A stretch of 64,000 bases of DNA from an uncultured Bacteroides sp. (GCF_963677945.1 NZ_OY782578.1:2199258-2263257); one strand, 5' to 3'; shown: positions 1 through 10,526, counted from the first letter of the stretch. The notes: generated from the sequence alone by a model not told the origin. Numbers and translations: made by a program.

Positions 1-866
1 TCCTGATTGCTTCCCGACTTAATAACAACAGCATCATCTCCCTGATCAAACGTGCAGTTTTCTACAAGGAAGTTACGAGTCATTTCCAGGTCTATACCAT
101 CGTTGTTATGTCCGTGAGCTTTTATATCCAGATTACGTGCTATACCATTATCGCACATATACATGTGAACACACCAGAAAGGACTTTCCCTTATTTTGAA
201 TCCATCCAGCATGATATTCTTGCATCGGTTAAAATGTATCAGGTAAGGACGCATTCTGTTTTCCTCGTTTCCAAATTGTCTTTCTTCAACAGGAACGTTT
301 GTAGACATCATCGTGTAAAGCTTTCCGGCTGCATCCATGTAATACTTCTGGCGTGGAAACCATATTTTCCATGTATCCATTTTGGGGCTAATTGTTCCTT
401 TACCAGTGATAGCTATATTTTCACATTTAAATGCGTAAATAAGAGGCGAGTAATTATAGAATTCCATTCCTTCCAGAGAACTTTGCACTGCAGGCAAATA
501 GTCGGATGGATTATCAGAAAAACGCAATACTGCATTGTCATCAAGATGCAAGTCTACATTACTTTTAAAATGAATAGGCCCTGTAAGCCATGTTCCCCCA
601 GGAATAACAACTCGTCCACCACCAGCTTTGTTGCACGCATCAATGGCTGAGGCTATAGCTTTTGTGTTGTCGGCAACGCCTCCTTCAATGGCTCCGTAAT
701 TGGTAATTAGAAAATCTTGTTTTGGATAATTGAATACCTTAATAGGCTGCATTGGGAAAGGAGCTTTTACTTTTACAGTGCTATAATCACCATTAGGAAC
801 GGTAAAAGAAGATGTAAACAGATATACAACGACTCCTGCGAGACATTTAAAAAAACTAATTTTCAT
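1..866 (-). CDS. GH28 polygalacturonase-like protein, C-terminus cut by window edge
   Basis: Exported glycoside hydrolase family 28 protein, expected to hydrolyse alpha-1,4-galacturonan or rhamnogalacturonan in the periplasm or at the cell surface. The reverse-strand reading frame starts at 866 with a hydrophobic signal peptide (about residues 1-22) and continues with the right-handed beta-helix start typical of the family (FLITNYGAIEGG, then AIDACNKAGGGRVVIPGG). The catalytic region HGHNNDGIDLE and QGDDAVVIKSG lies near residues 250-285, and its Asp residues are the family's catalytic acids. Only about 288 residues are inside the window; the remaining C-terminal helix turns are missing. It diverges from the GH97 gene across 276 bp. 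The neighbours GH127, GH43 and GH88 support a pectin-related role. The family is clear; endo or exo mode is not. Confidence 0.88.
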   Translation of the reverse strand, partial: MKISFFKCLAGVVVYLFTSSFTVPNGDYSTVKVKAPFPMQPIKVFNYPKQDFLITNYGAIEGGVADNTKAIASAIDACNKAGGGRVVIPGGTWLTGPIHFKSNVDLHLDDNAVLRFSDNPSDYLPAVQSSLEGMEFYNYSPLIYAFKCENIAITGKGTISPKMDTWKIWFPRQKYYMDAAGKLYTMMSTNVPVEERQFGNEENRMRPYLIHFNRCKNIMLDGFKIRESPFWCVHMYMCDNGIARNLDIKAHGHNNDGIDLEMTRNFLVENCTFDQGDDAVVIKSGSNQ

Positions 867-1142
867 AGTATTATTTCGTAGATTAATTCCTTTAGATTCT
901 TTTTACTTATCAGAATTCAATGCAAAGAAAAGCATTTTTCATTAAGTAAATATGTTATTGTGTACATAACCTCTAGAAATTTATACAAGAAAGATATTAA
1001 ACAGCCTTACAATATAGATTGTGAAAAGGATTACCAATAATAATATTTATCAGGAGAATAAATTGCGCTTTATTTTGAGTATATATTTTCTTATATTCGT
1101 ATAGTTTATATAAGAAATATAAACTGCAAATAATAATACGAA

Positions 1143-3146
1143 ATGAAAACGTGTGATTTAAAGAGATTCTTTTTTGCTTTGCTATTTAGCTTAATGCCAT
1201 TTATTGCATTTGCACAAGCAATTATTAAGCAGACTGAACAAAAGCTAAAATCTCCTGATGGTGCTTATGAATTTACCTTTTATCAGAAGCAAATTACTCC
1301 TGGAACAAAGCAAATGTACTATACTCTTTCTTTTAAAGGAAAAGAAGTAATGAAAGAATCAGAGCTTGGTGTTCTGATTGAAAACCAATTGTTTGAATCA
1401 GCATTGGGTGTGCCCAATGATACTTGCCGTTTGTGGTGCGAAAATCTTGCTTTGATTGGAGCTGATTGCTCGTCAGTAGATACAAACTGGAAACCTGTTT
1501 ATGGTGAGAAAAGCATAATCAGGGACAATTATAATCAGCTAACTCTTAAGTTCGAAAAATATGGAAACGGAAATTCAGCCATTCCAACCGATGGATATGA
1601 TAAACGTCGTGCTTACCGCATGGATATCATTGTTCGTGCTTATAATGAAGGCGTAGCTTTGCGCTATTTCTTCCCTGAAACAAATAACGGGCTTTTCTTA
1701 CATATCACCGGCGAGCAGACTCAGTTCTCTTTTCCAGAGAATACGCAGGCGTATTATGAGCGATGGGCGCAAGGACCTTATTCACTTCTTCCTTTAAAGG
1801 ATTGGAAAGATGAGTGTGAACGTCCGCTTACTCTGAAACTGGAAAATGGACTAACAGTGGCTCTTGCCGAAGCACAAATGGTTGACTACTCTCGTATGAA
1901 GTTTCGCTTGAATGCAATAAAAAGCAATACTTTGCAAGCTTCACTTTATGATAAAGTTGATATAATTTCTCCTTATTCAACTCCCTGGAGAGTGATTATG
2001 GCAGCTGAACGGCCGGGAGACTTAATTGAGCATAACAATATTATATTGAACCTGAATCCGGAAAATAAACTGGAAAATACATCATGGATAAAGCCTGGAA
2101 AAGTAATACGTGTTGGCAAACTTACTCAGGCTGATGCAAAGTTGTGCGTAGATTTTGCTGCAGAAAGAGGATTGCAATATATTCATCTTGATGCAGGATG
2201 GTATGGTCCAGAAATAAAAATGAGTTCGGATGCAGCAAAAGTTTCTGAAACCAAAGATTTGAATATACCGGAACTTACTGCCTATGCTGCTTCAAAAGGT
2301 ATTGGTGTGTTTGTTTACGTAAATCAACGAGCATTGTTTCAGCAACTTGACAGAATTCTTCCACTTTATAAGAAATGGGGATTGAAAGGTATTAAGTTTG
2401 GGTTTGTTCAGGTTGGCTCAAACCGCTGGACTACCTGGATGCACGAAGCCGTGAAGAAGTGTGCAGAATACGGATTGATGGTGGACATTCACGACGAGTA
2501 TCGCCCAACAGGTTTCAGTCGCACTTATCCGAATCTGATGAGTCAAGAGGGAATTCGTGGCAATGAAGAAATGCCGGATGCAACACATAATACAACTCTT
2601 CCTTTTACACGTTTCCTTGCCGGAGCTGGTGATTATACTGTTTGCTATTACAATTCACGTGTAAAAAACACAAATGCACATCAGTTGGCTTTGTCTGTTG
2701 TTTATTATAGCCCTCTTCAGTTTCTTTACTGGTATGCCCAACCATCATCCTATACTGGTGAACCAGAGATTGAGTTTTTCGACAAGGTGAAGACTGTTTG
2801 GGATGACACAAAAGTAATTGATGGAGAGATTGGTGAATATATAACTACAGCTCGTCGTAGTGGAGATGAATGGTTTGCAGGAACCATTACCAATACAGAA
2901 GCTCGTAAGGTTACTGTTCCACTTAATTTTCTGGATAAAGGAAAAAAATATGTAGCAAGCATTTACACTGATGATGATGCGGTTAAAACCAAAACACATG
3001 TACGTGTTTCTAAATATATTGTGAATGGAGATAATGTACTTAATCTTTCAGTAAAAGCCAGTGGAGGAGTAGCCATGCATTTTGTTCCTGCTACAGCAAA
3101 AGAAATTAAGAGTTTGCCCAAATTGAAGAATAATAATCAATTGTAG
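1143..3146 (+). CDS. GH97 glycoside hydrolase (predicted inverting type)
   Basis: Periplasmic GH97 enzyme of 667 residues, the usual length for the family, which contains SusB-type alpha-glucosidases and alpha-galactosidases. A signal peptide ends near AFAQ (about residue 25). An N-terminal beta-sandwich (about 27-290) precedes a TIM barrel (about 300-560, with LDAGWYGPE and RPTGFSRTYPN) and a small C-terminal beta domain. Retaining GH97 enzymes carry a nucleophilic Asp in the strand-4 motif (KxDF). Here the corresponding segment reads IKFGFVQVGS, with Gly, as in inverting SusB-like members, so an inverting mechanism is inferred. The gene is followed after 2 bp by the GH127-type gene and is surely co-transcribed with it. 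The actual sugar removed is not determinable; alpha-glucoside or alpha-galactoside side chains are candidates. Confidence 0.88.
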   Translation: MKTCDLKRFFFALLFSLMPFIAFAQAIIKQTEQKLKSPDGAYEFTFYQKQITPGTKQMYYTLSFKGKEVMKESELGVLIENQLFESALGVPNDTCRLWCENLALIGADCSSVDTNWKPVYGEKSIIRDNYNQLTLKFEKYGNGNSAIPTDGYDKRRAYRMDIIVRAYNEGVALRYFFPETNNGLFLHITGEQTQFSFPENTQAYYERWAQGPYSLLPLKDWKDECERPLTLKLENGLTVALAEAQMVDYSRMKFRLNAIKSNTLQASLYDKVDIISPYSTPWRVIMAAERPGDLIEHNNIILNLNPENKLENTSWIKPGKVIRVGKLTQADAKLCVDFAAERGLQYIHLDAGWYGPEIKMSSDAAKVSETKDLNIPELTAYAASKGIGVFVYVNQRALFQQLDRILPLYKKWGLKGIKFGFVQVGSNRWTTWMHEAVKKCAEYGLMVDIHDEYRPTGFSRTYPNLMSQEGIRGNEEMPDATHNTTLPFTRFLAGAGDYTVCYYNSRVKNTNAHQLALSVVYYSPLQFLYWYAQPSSYTGEPEIEFFDKVKTVWDDTKVIDGEIGEYITTARRSGDEWFAGTITNTEARKVTVPLNFLDKGKKYVASIYTDDDAVKTKTHVRVSKYIVNGDNVLNLSVKASGGVAMHFVPATAKEIKSLPKLKNNNQL

Positions 3147-3148
3147 AG

Positions 3149-5101
3149 ATGGTATTTATAATGAAAAAAGGAACTGTTTTACTTGTAATTCTTATGTCTA
3201 TCTTTGGATGGAATACAGGAAAAGCACAGTCCGTGTATCCGGGACAACATAACGGTAAAATAAAAGAAAATATAACAGTACTGCTTAAAGCTTATAGCTT
3301 TGACCTGAAACAAGTAAAGTTGCTGCCAAGTCGTTTCCGTGAGAATATGATGAGAGACTCTGCCTGGATGATGTCTATTGATACAAAACAATTGTTGCAT
3401 AGCTTCAGGACAAATGCGGGAGTTTATAGTTCTAATGAAGGCGGGTATTTTACTATGAAAAAATTGGGAGGCTGGGAATCTCTTGATTGTGATTTACGAG
3501 GACATACCACCGGACATCTTCTTTCAGCATTGGCTCTGATGTATGCTTCTACGGGTAATGATGCTTTCAAGATTAAGGCTGATTCACTTGTTAAAGGATT
3601 GGCAGAAGTGCAGCTGGCAATAGGTAAAAGTGGATATTTAAGTGCATTTCCAGAAGGACTGATTGATCGCAATATTGCTGGCAAAGGAGTTTGGGCACCG
3701 TGGTATACTCTTCACAAAATATATGCTGGGTTAATTGATCAATATCTTTATTGCGATAATAAGCAAGCTTTTGATGTTGTGATAAAGATGGCTGATTGGG
3801 CATATAATAAATTGATTCCATTGAGTGACGAGGTTCGTCGAAAAATGATTCGAAATGAATTTGGTGGTGTAGGAGAATGTTTTTATAATCTGTATTCTAT
3901 AACCGGGAATATAAAATATGAAACCTTGGCTAAGTTCTTTTACCATAATGAAATGTTAGAACCATTGGCAGACGATAAAGATGAATTGGCAGGAAAACAC
4001 GCTAATACCTTTATTCCTAAATTAATTGCTGAGGCTCGTAATTATGAACTGAACAATGACGGAAAAAGTAAGAAAGAAGTTTTAAACTTCTGGAATAATG
4101 TTGTGAACAGTCATTCATTTGTTACTGGTAGTAATAGCGATAAAGAGAAGTTCTTTGATCATAATCATCTTTCTGAACATTTAACCGGTTATACCGGAGA
4201 GACCTGCAATACATACAATTTATTGAAACTTACCCGCCACATGTTTTGTTGGGATGCAAATCCACGATATGCTGATTATTATGAGCGGGCTTTATATAAT
4301 CATATACTTGGTCAGCAGGATCCGGAAACCGGTATGGTTGCTTATTTCCTTCCAATGTTATCCGGAGCTCATAAAGTATATAGTACCAAAGAGAACTCTT
4401 TCTGGTGTTGTGTAGGTAGTGGATTTGAAAGTCATGCTAAGTATGGTGAAGCCATCTATTATCATGATGATAAAGGTATTTATGTGAATCTTTTTATTCC
4501 TTCAGAGTTGACATGGAAAGAAAAAGGGGTAAAACTTACTCAGGAAACAGCTTTCCCGGAAAAGGAAAATACTATCTTAACTTTACACGCTCAGAATAAA
4601 GTGAAAATGAACCTCTACTTACGTTATCCTTCATGGACGAAGGATGTTGTGATAAAGGTTAATGGGAGGATATTCAAGGTAAAGCAAGTTCCTGACTCTT
4701 ATATTGTTTTGAATCGTGTATGGGAAGATGGTGACCGGATTGAAATAACTTATCCTATGAAGTTAAGAACGGAGACTACACCTGACAATGATAAAAAAGT
4801 AGCCATATTATATGGCCCATTAGTTCTGGCTGGTGAAATGGGAACAGAAAACTTAATAAAATGTGCTCCTTATTCAAATCCGAATTTATATAATGATTAT
4901 TATACCTATAATTATAATATTCCTTCATCGCTCAAAACAACATTGAGCATTGATAAGAATAATATAGAAAAGGATATTAAGAGAATAGATGGCCGACTTA
5001 TATTTAAGGCTGCAAAAGAAAATATAATATTGGAACCTTTATATAATGTTCACAGACAAAGATATGTTGTCTATTGGGATTGGATAAACCCTAACCAGTA
5101 A
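3149..5101 (+). CDS. DUF1680 beta-L-arabinofuranosidase (GH127/GH146 type)
   Basis: Exported 650-residue protein of the DUF1680 superfamily, whose characterised members (GH127, GH146) remove beta-L-arabinofuranose with a zinc-thiolate cysteine nucleophile. A signal peptide covers about residues 5-26; the start at 3149 gives MVFIMKKG, and the Met codon at 3161 is an equally good start. The (alpha/alpha)6 barrel contains GETC (Glu351, Cys353) and WCCVGSG (Cys420, Cys421). These match the Glu/Cys zinc ligands and the Cys nucleophile pair known for HypBA1. The C-terminal third is beta-rich (YLRYPSW, then YGPLVLAGE). It is the second gene of a two-gene unit with GH97, and a hairpin follows its stop. 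It is distinct from the second DUF1680 protein at 51595. GH146 rather than GH127 is suggested only by gut-PUL precedent. Confidence 0.87.
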   Translation: MVFIMKKGTVLLVILMSIFGWNTGKAQSVYPGQHNGKIKENITVLLKAYSFDLKQVKLLPSRFRENMMRDSAWMMSIDTKQLLHSFRTNAGVYSSNEGGYFTMKKLGGWESLDCDLRGHTTGHLLSALALMYASTGNDAFKIKADSLVKGLAEVQLAIGKSGYLSAFPEGLIDRNIAGKGVWAPWYTLHKIYAGLIDQYLYCDNKQAFDVVIKMADWAYNKLIPLSDEVRRKMIRNEFGGVGECFYNLYSITGNIKYETLAKFFYHNEMLEPLADDKDELAGKHANTFIPKLIAEARNYELNNDGKSKKEVLNFWNNVVNSHSFVTGSNSDKEKFFDHNHLSEHLTGYTGETCNTYNLLKLTRHMFCWDANPRYADYYERALYNHILGQQDPETGMVAYFLPMLSGAHKVYSTKENSFWCCVGSGFESHAKYGEAIYYHDDKGIYVNLFIPSELTWKEKGVKLTQETAFPEKENTILTLHAQNKVKMNLYLRYPSWTKDVVIKVNGRIFKVKQVPDSYIVLNRVWEDGDRIEITYPMKLRTETTPDNDKKVAILYGPLVLAGEMGTENLIKCAPYSNPNLYNDYYTYNYNIPSSLKTTLSIDKNNIEKDIKRIDGRLIFKAAKENIILEPLYNVHRQRYVVYWDWINPNQ

Positions 5102-5130
5102 TTATAATAGTTTTTTTATTTAAGAGGAGA

Positions 5131-5160
5131 GGGGTTGTTCCAAGAAAATGGAACAACCCC
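5131..5160 (+). terminator. Hairpin terminator after GH97-GH127 unit
   Basis: An 11-bp perfect stem (GGGGTTGTTCC / GGAACAACCCC) with an 8-nt loop is followed by ATTTTTG. It lies 30 nt after the GH127-type stop codon, so it probably ends the two-gene transcript. The T-run is short, so termination may be partial. Confidence 0.7.
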
Positions 5161-5594
5161 ATTTTTGTGGTGCGCCGTTAATAACTTGGTGGTGTGGGAG
5201 GTCGAGACGAGAATTAATCCCGTTTTTCTTACCCGATCCTTTTTCTTTGACTCTATATGATGCCATTTTAGAAGATTCAATTCTCAGAGGCTTGATTTTA
5301 CTTCTTACAGCCTCTCTTTTATTATCGAATCAGATTTAAAACTCTTCTTTCAATTCAATGGATACTCTTTTATTCTAATTAAGTTCAAAAAAAGTAAAGG
5401 TGGACTAAGTGTGTTCTCATATTGCTACGTATTAATATATGTTGATGAAGACTTAGAGGACTTCATAATGTTAGATTCTAAAAATAGTTTGTTTTAATTA
5501 GGTTTAAGGTAAGAAGATATATATCTGCTGAGAAAATTTTCTCAGTAGATATTTATTCAGGATAGATATTAATAGTGCTAGTATTTTGAAATAT
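5161..5594. other. 434-bp intergenic region with palindrome before GH43
   Basis: No convincing gene is present. A reverse-strand stretch (about 5162-5330) stays open for about 54 codons and reads like a basic protein fragment, but I cannot assign it. At 5521-5552 there is a 32-bp palindrome (ATATCTGCTGAGAAAA, then TTTTCTCAGTAGATAT, one G-T mismatch and no loop), 42 nt upstream of the GH43 ATG. It has no T-run, so an operator or mRNA-leader stem is more likely than a terminator. Confidence 0.5.
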
Positions 5595-7247
5595 ATGAAG
5601 AATATTGTCTGTTTTTTCATTTTAAGTTTGTCTATTTCATCCGGCATTTCGGCACAGAATTATATGTCGAAAGTATGGGTGGCAGATCAGGGAGACGGGA
5701 CTTATATAAATCCGATTATTAATGCAGATTATTCGGATCCGGATGTTTGTGCAGTTGGAAATGATTTCTATCTCACGGCTTCTAGTTTTAATTGTATCCC
5801 TGGATTACCAATTCTTCATTCAAATGATTTAGTGAATTGGAAGATTGTGAATTATGCACTGAAAAAACAGATTCCGGCTGAAATATATGATAAACCTCAG
5901 CATGGCAAAGGTGTATGGGCTCCTTGTATACGCTATCACAAAGGTGAATTTTATATTTATTGGGGAGATCCTGATTTTGGAATTTATATGATAAAAACAA
6001 GCAATCCTGAGGGCGAATGGGGCGAACCTGTATTAGTAAAAGCCGGAAAGGGAATGATTGACCCTTCTCCTTTGTGGGATGAGGATGGAAAAGTTTATCT
6101 TATAAATGCGTGGGCCGGAAGTAGAAGTGGCATTAATAGTGTTCTTGTGGTTTCTGAAATGAACTCTGAAGGAACAAAAGTAATTAGCGATCCTGTTATG
6201 GTTTTCGATGGTAACGATGGAGTGAATCACACAGTTGAAGGTCCTAAGTTTTATAAGCGTAATGGATATTATTATATAATGGCTCCGGCAGGAGGTGTTG
6301 AACAGGGATGGCAATTAGCTATGCGCTCGAAAAACATCTATGGCCCTTATCAATCTAAAATTGTAATGGCGCAAGGGAAAAGTGTTATCAATGGTCCTCA
6401 TCAGGGAGCTTGGGTTGAGACAAATGCAGGAGAATCATGGTTTATCAATTTTCAGGATAAGGCAATGTATGGACGGGTTCTTCATCTGAATCCCATGAAA
6501 TGGATAAACGACTGGCCTGTAATTGGTGTAGACAAGGATGGTGATGGGTGTGGAGAACCTGTAACTGCATATAAAAAACCAAATGTGGGGAAAGTATATC
6601 CTAAAGAAACACCAGTTGAAAGTGATGAGTTTTCATCTGCAAAATTGGGCCTGCAATGGGAATGGCATGCAAATTACAAAGACGTTTATGGCTTCCCTTC
6701 TAATTCAGGCTTTATGCGTTTGTATGCAGGCTATTTATCAGAAAAATTTGTCAATTTCTGGGAAGTTTCTAATCTGCTAATGCAGAAGTTTCCTGCCGAG
6801 GAGTTTGTTGCAAAGACAAAGCTTGTATTCACAGCCAAACAAGATGGAGAAAAGGCTGGATTAATAGTCATGGGATGGGACTATAGTTATATTTCAATAT
6901 GTAAAAGAGACAATTTATTTGTTCTTCAGCAATCAATCTGTAAGGATGCTGAAAAGCAAACTCCGGAACAAGTTAAAGATTTGGCTAGTTTCCCTATTGA
7001 TAAAATTATTCCGGTTGGTGCACCTAACTATATTAAGCATATCTATCTCAAAGTAACAGTAAATAAAGGTGGTAAATGCACTTTCGCTTATAGTCTTGAT
7101 GATAGAAAATATATATCAGTAGGCGATGAGTTTATTGCACGTCAAGGTAAATGGATTGGCGCAAAAGTTGGATTGTTCTGTGTGAATCCCAATCAGTCGG
7201 GAAATAAAGGTTGGGTAGATATAGATTGGTTCCGTATAGATAGATAA
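5595..7247 (+). CDS. GH43 beta-xylosidase/alpha-L-arabinofuranosidase-like protein
   Basis: Exported GH43 enzyme, expected to cleave terminal alpha-L-arabinofuranose or beta-D-xylose from plant polysaccharides. A signal peptide ends near GISAQ (about residue 20). A five-bladed propeller spans about residues 30-325, with the three expected catalytic acids in canonical contexts: Asp in ADYSDPDV, Asp in MIDPSPLW and Glu in VEGPKF. A C-terminal beta-sandwich (about 335-550, SDEFSSAKLGLQWEW onward) is the accessory domain common in two-domain GH43 proteins. The ATG at 5595 gives a clean signal peptide; an in-frame TTG three codons earlier (5586) is possible but less likely. GH88 follows after 43 bp and is probably co-transcribed. 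Confidence 0.88.
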   Translation: MKNIVCFFILSLSISSGISAQNYMSKVWVADQGDGTYINPIINADYSDPDVCAVGNDFYLTASSFNCIPGLPILHSNDLVNWKIVNYALKKQIPAEIYDKPQHGKGVWAPCIRYHKGEFYIYWGDPDFGIYMIKTSNPEGEWGEPVLVKAGKGMIDPSPLWDEDGKVYLINAWAGSRSGINSVLVVSEMNSEGTKVISDPVMVFDGNDGVNHTVEGPKFYKRNGYYYIMAPAGGVEQGWQLAMRSKNIYGPYQSKIVMAQGKSVINGPHQGAWVETNAGESWFINFQDKAMYGRVLHLNPMKWINDWPVIGVDKDGDGCGEPVTAYKKPNVGKVYPKETPVESDEFSSAKLGLQWEWHANYKDVYGFPSNSGFMRLYAGYLSEKFVNFWEVSNLLMQKFPAEEFVAKTKLVFTAKQDGEKAGLIVMGWDYSYISICKRDNLFVLQQSICKDAEKQTPEQVKDLASFPIDKIIPVGAPNYIKHIYLKVTVNKGGKCTFAYSLDDRKYISVGDEFIARQGKWIGAKVGLFCVNPNQSGNKGWVDIDWFRIDR

Positions 7248-7290
7248 TATAGAATATAAATATGATAAAAGAGACTACAAGATAAAAGGT

Positions 7291-8508
7291 ATGAAGAAAA
7301 TTATTTTAGGATTAGTGGTGTTGTTATTTTGTGCTTGCTCAGCCAATCATAGTGACAAATCGTTCGATGTAGATGGAGCATTAAAATATTGTTCCGTACA
7401 AACTAATCGGACTTTAAAGGAGTTAGAGCCAATTGATTATACAATGATGCCGCGTAATATAATGGACAGTCTTAATACATGGAGTTGCCGTAAAGTAACA
7501 AAAGAGGAATGGACTTCGGGCTTTTGGCCTGGTATTTTATGGTATGATTATGAGGCAACAAAAGATCCAAGAATTAAATCCGAAGCAGAGAAATTTACGT
7601 CATCTTTGGGCTTCCTTTCCAAAACTCCCGCTTATGATCACGATTTAGGTTTTCTTGTATTCTGCAGTTATGGCAATGCATATAGACTGACTAAGAATCC
7701 TGTTTATAAGAAGATAATATTAGAGACTGCCGATTCGCTTGCTAAATTATTTAATCCTAAAGTTGGAACCATACTTTCATGGCCACGTGAAGTAAAGGCT
7801 AGAAACTGGCCGCATAACACAATAATGGATAATATGATTAATCTTGAAATGCTTTTCTGGGCAGCAAAGAATGGTGGTGATAAAAAGTTATATGATATTG
7901 CAGTTTCTCATGCAAATAAAACGATGAAATGCCAGTTTCGCCCGGATTATTCTTCTTATCATGTAGCGGTATATGATACTGTGACAGGTAATCTTATTAA
8001 AGGTGTTACTCATCAAGGTTATGCAGATAATTCTATGTGGGCTCGTGGTCAGGCTTGGGCGATCTATGGTTTTACAGTGTGTTACCGTGAAACAAAGAAT
8101 CCTGAATACTTGAGCTTTGTGCAAAAGGTGACAGATATATACTTAAAAGGACTTCCTGAAGATTATGTTCCTTACTGGGATTTTAGTGCACCGGATATTC
8201 CAAATGCTCCTCGGGATGCTTCTGCAGCGTGTGTTGTTGCTTCTGCATTACTTGAACTTTCAACTTATTTGGATAAGGATAAGGCTGAAGAGTATAAGAA
8301 TGCCGCAGTGAAGATGTTGAAAAGTCTAAGCTCTCCTGCGTATCAATGTGGAGATGCGAAACCTGCTTTCCTGCTTCATTCTACAGGACATTGGCCTAAT
8401 GGCTCTGAAATTGATGCTTCTATCATATATGCTGATTATTATTATATTGAGGCACTATTGCGTTTCAAAAAGCTAAATGAAAATAAAGACATATTAGGAA
8501 TATTATAA
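7291..8508 (+). CDS. GH88 unsaturated glucuronyl hydrolase, lipoprotein
   Basis: Predicted lipoprotein (lipobox LLFCAC, Cys about residue 16) of GH88. These enzymes hydrate and cleave the 4,5-unsaturated uronic acid left at the non-reducing end by polysaccharide lyases. The 405-residue length and the (alpha/alpha)6-barrel motifs fit: WTSGFWPGILWYDYE, HNTIMDNMINLEMLFWAA, THQGYADNSMWARGQAW, PRDASAACVVASALLEL and STGHWPNGSEIDASIIYADYYYIE. GH105 is the related alternative, but the HQGYADNSMWARGQAWA block is characteristic of GH88. It is the last intact gene of the GH43-GH88 unit. Its TAA overlaps the ATG of a broken small ORF. It implies that unsaturated uronides reach the periplasm, although no lyase gene lies in the window. 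Confidence 0.87.
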   Translation: MKKIILGLVVLLFCACSANHSDKSFDVDGALKYCSVQTNRTLKELEPIDYTMMPRNIMDSLNTWSCRKVTKEEWTSGFWPGILWYDYEATKDPRIKSEAEKFTSSLGFLSKTPAYDHDLGFLVFCSYGNAYRLTKNPVYKKIILETADSLAKLFNPKVGTILSWPREVKARNWPHNTIMDNMINLEMLFWAAKNGGDKKLYDIAVSHANKTMKCQFRPDYSSYHVAVYDTVTGNLIKGVTHQGYADNSMWARGQAWAIYGFTVCYRETKNPEYLSFVQKVTDIYLKGLPEDYVPYWDFSAPDIPNAPRDASAACVVASALLELSTYLDKDKAEEYKNAAVKMLKSLSSPAYQCGDAKPAFLLHSTGHWPNGSEIDASIIYADYYYIEALLRFKKLNENKDILGIL

Positions 8509-8677
8509 TGGATTATGTAGTAAAAGCCATTAAATCTTTTTTATTTGCAGTTCTGTTTTTATAGCAATTAAATGCTCAGCTCAGGATACTGCCAAAAAGA
8601 TAAAATATGACTTTTATCTTTTTTATGGAGCTCCAATAATATTTGCACTAACTTCTTCTATAGTGAATAAAAAGTAG
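8508..8677 (+). pseudogene. Frameshifted remnant of a small exported protein
   Basis: An ATG at 8508 overlaps the GH88 stop (TAATG) and opens an 18-codon signal-peptide-like start, MDYVVKAIKSFLFAVLFL, then TAG. In the neighbouring frame the signal resumes as AIKCSAQDTAKKIKYD and runs to a TAG at 8675. Joining the two with one indel would restore a short secreted or outer-membrane N-terminus. The family is not recognisable. It could be chance coding in AT-rich DNA. Confidence 0.35.
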
Positions 8678-8770
8678 AATAATTAGCTGTAAACTGTCGA
8701 TGCTTTTGTCTCTAAATATCTTATAATAATTGTTTTATGTTTTTTTTGAATGAGATGAGATCTGATAAAA

Positions 8771-8798
8771 AATGCCTGGATTTTTTAGTCCAGGCATT
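8771..8798 (-). terminator. Bidirectional hairpin terminator after mscL
   Basis: A 10-bp perfect stem (AATGCCTGGA / TCCAGGCATT) with an 8-nt loop lies 27 nt past the mscL stop. Read on the reverse strand it is followed by a T-rich run (TTTTATC), as expected for an intrinsic terminator of mscL. It may also stop readthrough from GH88. Confidence 0.8.
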
Positions 8799-8824
8799 TA
8801 AATCTAAGTTGGGTATTTCACTTC

Positions 8825-9256
8825 TTATTTCTGTTTCAAGATATCACGTATCTCGGTAAGTAAAATCTCTTCCTTGCTAGGTGCCGGAGGTTCGGGAGCT
8901 GGCGCTTCTTCTTGCTTCTTAGTAAACTTTCCCATAAATTTGATAAACAAGAAAATTGCAAATGCAATAATGATGAAGTCGAATGTTGACTGCAGAAAGT
9001 TACCATAATTTAAAGTAGCTGCAGCTGTGAGTTCTTTTCCATCGGCAGAATAAGTTGCTTCTTTAATAACCCACTTTAACTCTTTAAAGTTAACGCCACC
9101 AACAAATATACCGATAGCAGGCATTACAACATCAGCAACTAAAGAGGAAATTATTTTCCCAAAAGCGCCACCAATAATCACACCGACAGCCATGTCAATA
9201 ACATTGCCTCTCATAGCAAATGCCTTGAATTCTTGTAGAAAGTTACTTTTTCCCAT
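8825..9256 (-). CDS. mscL: Large-conductance mechanosensitive channel MscL
   Basis: Inner-membrane homopentameric channel that opens under membrane tension to release solutes during hypo-osmotic shock. The 143-residue protein has the family layout: an N-terminal amphipathic helix ([21 protein letters not shown]), TM1 rich in small residues ([21 protein letters not shown]), a periplasmic loop, TM2 ([15 protein letters not shown]) and a charged C-terminal helix after a proline-rich linker. It stands alone on the reverse strand, divergent from gapA, and is bounded downstream by a hairpin terminator. Nothing unusual. Confidence 0.97.
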   Translation of the reverse strand: MGKSNFLQEFKAFAMRGNVIDMAVGVIIGGAFGKIISSLVADVVMPAIGIFVGGVNFKELKWVIKEATYSADGKELTAAATLNYGNFLQSTFDFIIIAFAIFLFIKFMGKFTKKQEEAPAPEPPAPSKEEILLTEIRDILKQK

Positions 9257-9306
9257 ATTTTTTTATATTTAAGATAAAATTATGTGCTAATATAAAAACA
9301 ATTTCG

Positions 9307-9314
9307 TACTTTTG
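9307..9314 (+). promoter_or_regulatory. Bacteroides-type -7 promoter box and long leader of gapA
   Basis: TACTTTTG matches the Bacteroidetes sigma-factor -7 consensus TAnnTTTG. A good -33 TTTG is not evident at the expected spacing. If used, it gives gapA a leader of about 170 nt. The leader contains an 11-bp inverted repeat (AGGAAATAAAT at 9325-9335 and ATTTATTTCCT at 9424-9434). Confidence 0.5.
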
Positions 9315-9480
9315 CGCTGCAATTAGGAAATAAATTTCTATTGATAGCTACACAGCCTTATTATAACTTATTCATACATGATAAATGACTGTATAAAGAA
9401 CGCTATTTTATGCATTTATGTTTATTTATTTCCTGAAAGTAAAGACGGATATTTTAGAATGAATATTATAAAACCCTTAA

Positions 9481-10503
<1,023 letters not shown>

Positions 10504-10526
10504 GAAATTATTTCTTTATATTTTTG

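Noticed and set aside
108-650. Forward 180-codon frame
   Set aside because: It is antisense to the GH28 gene, which has clear family motifs; the forward protein has no recognisable features.
5148-5339. 63-codon forward ORF after the GH127-type gene
   Set aside because: It starts inside the terminator hairpin and shows no signal peptide or family features.
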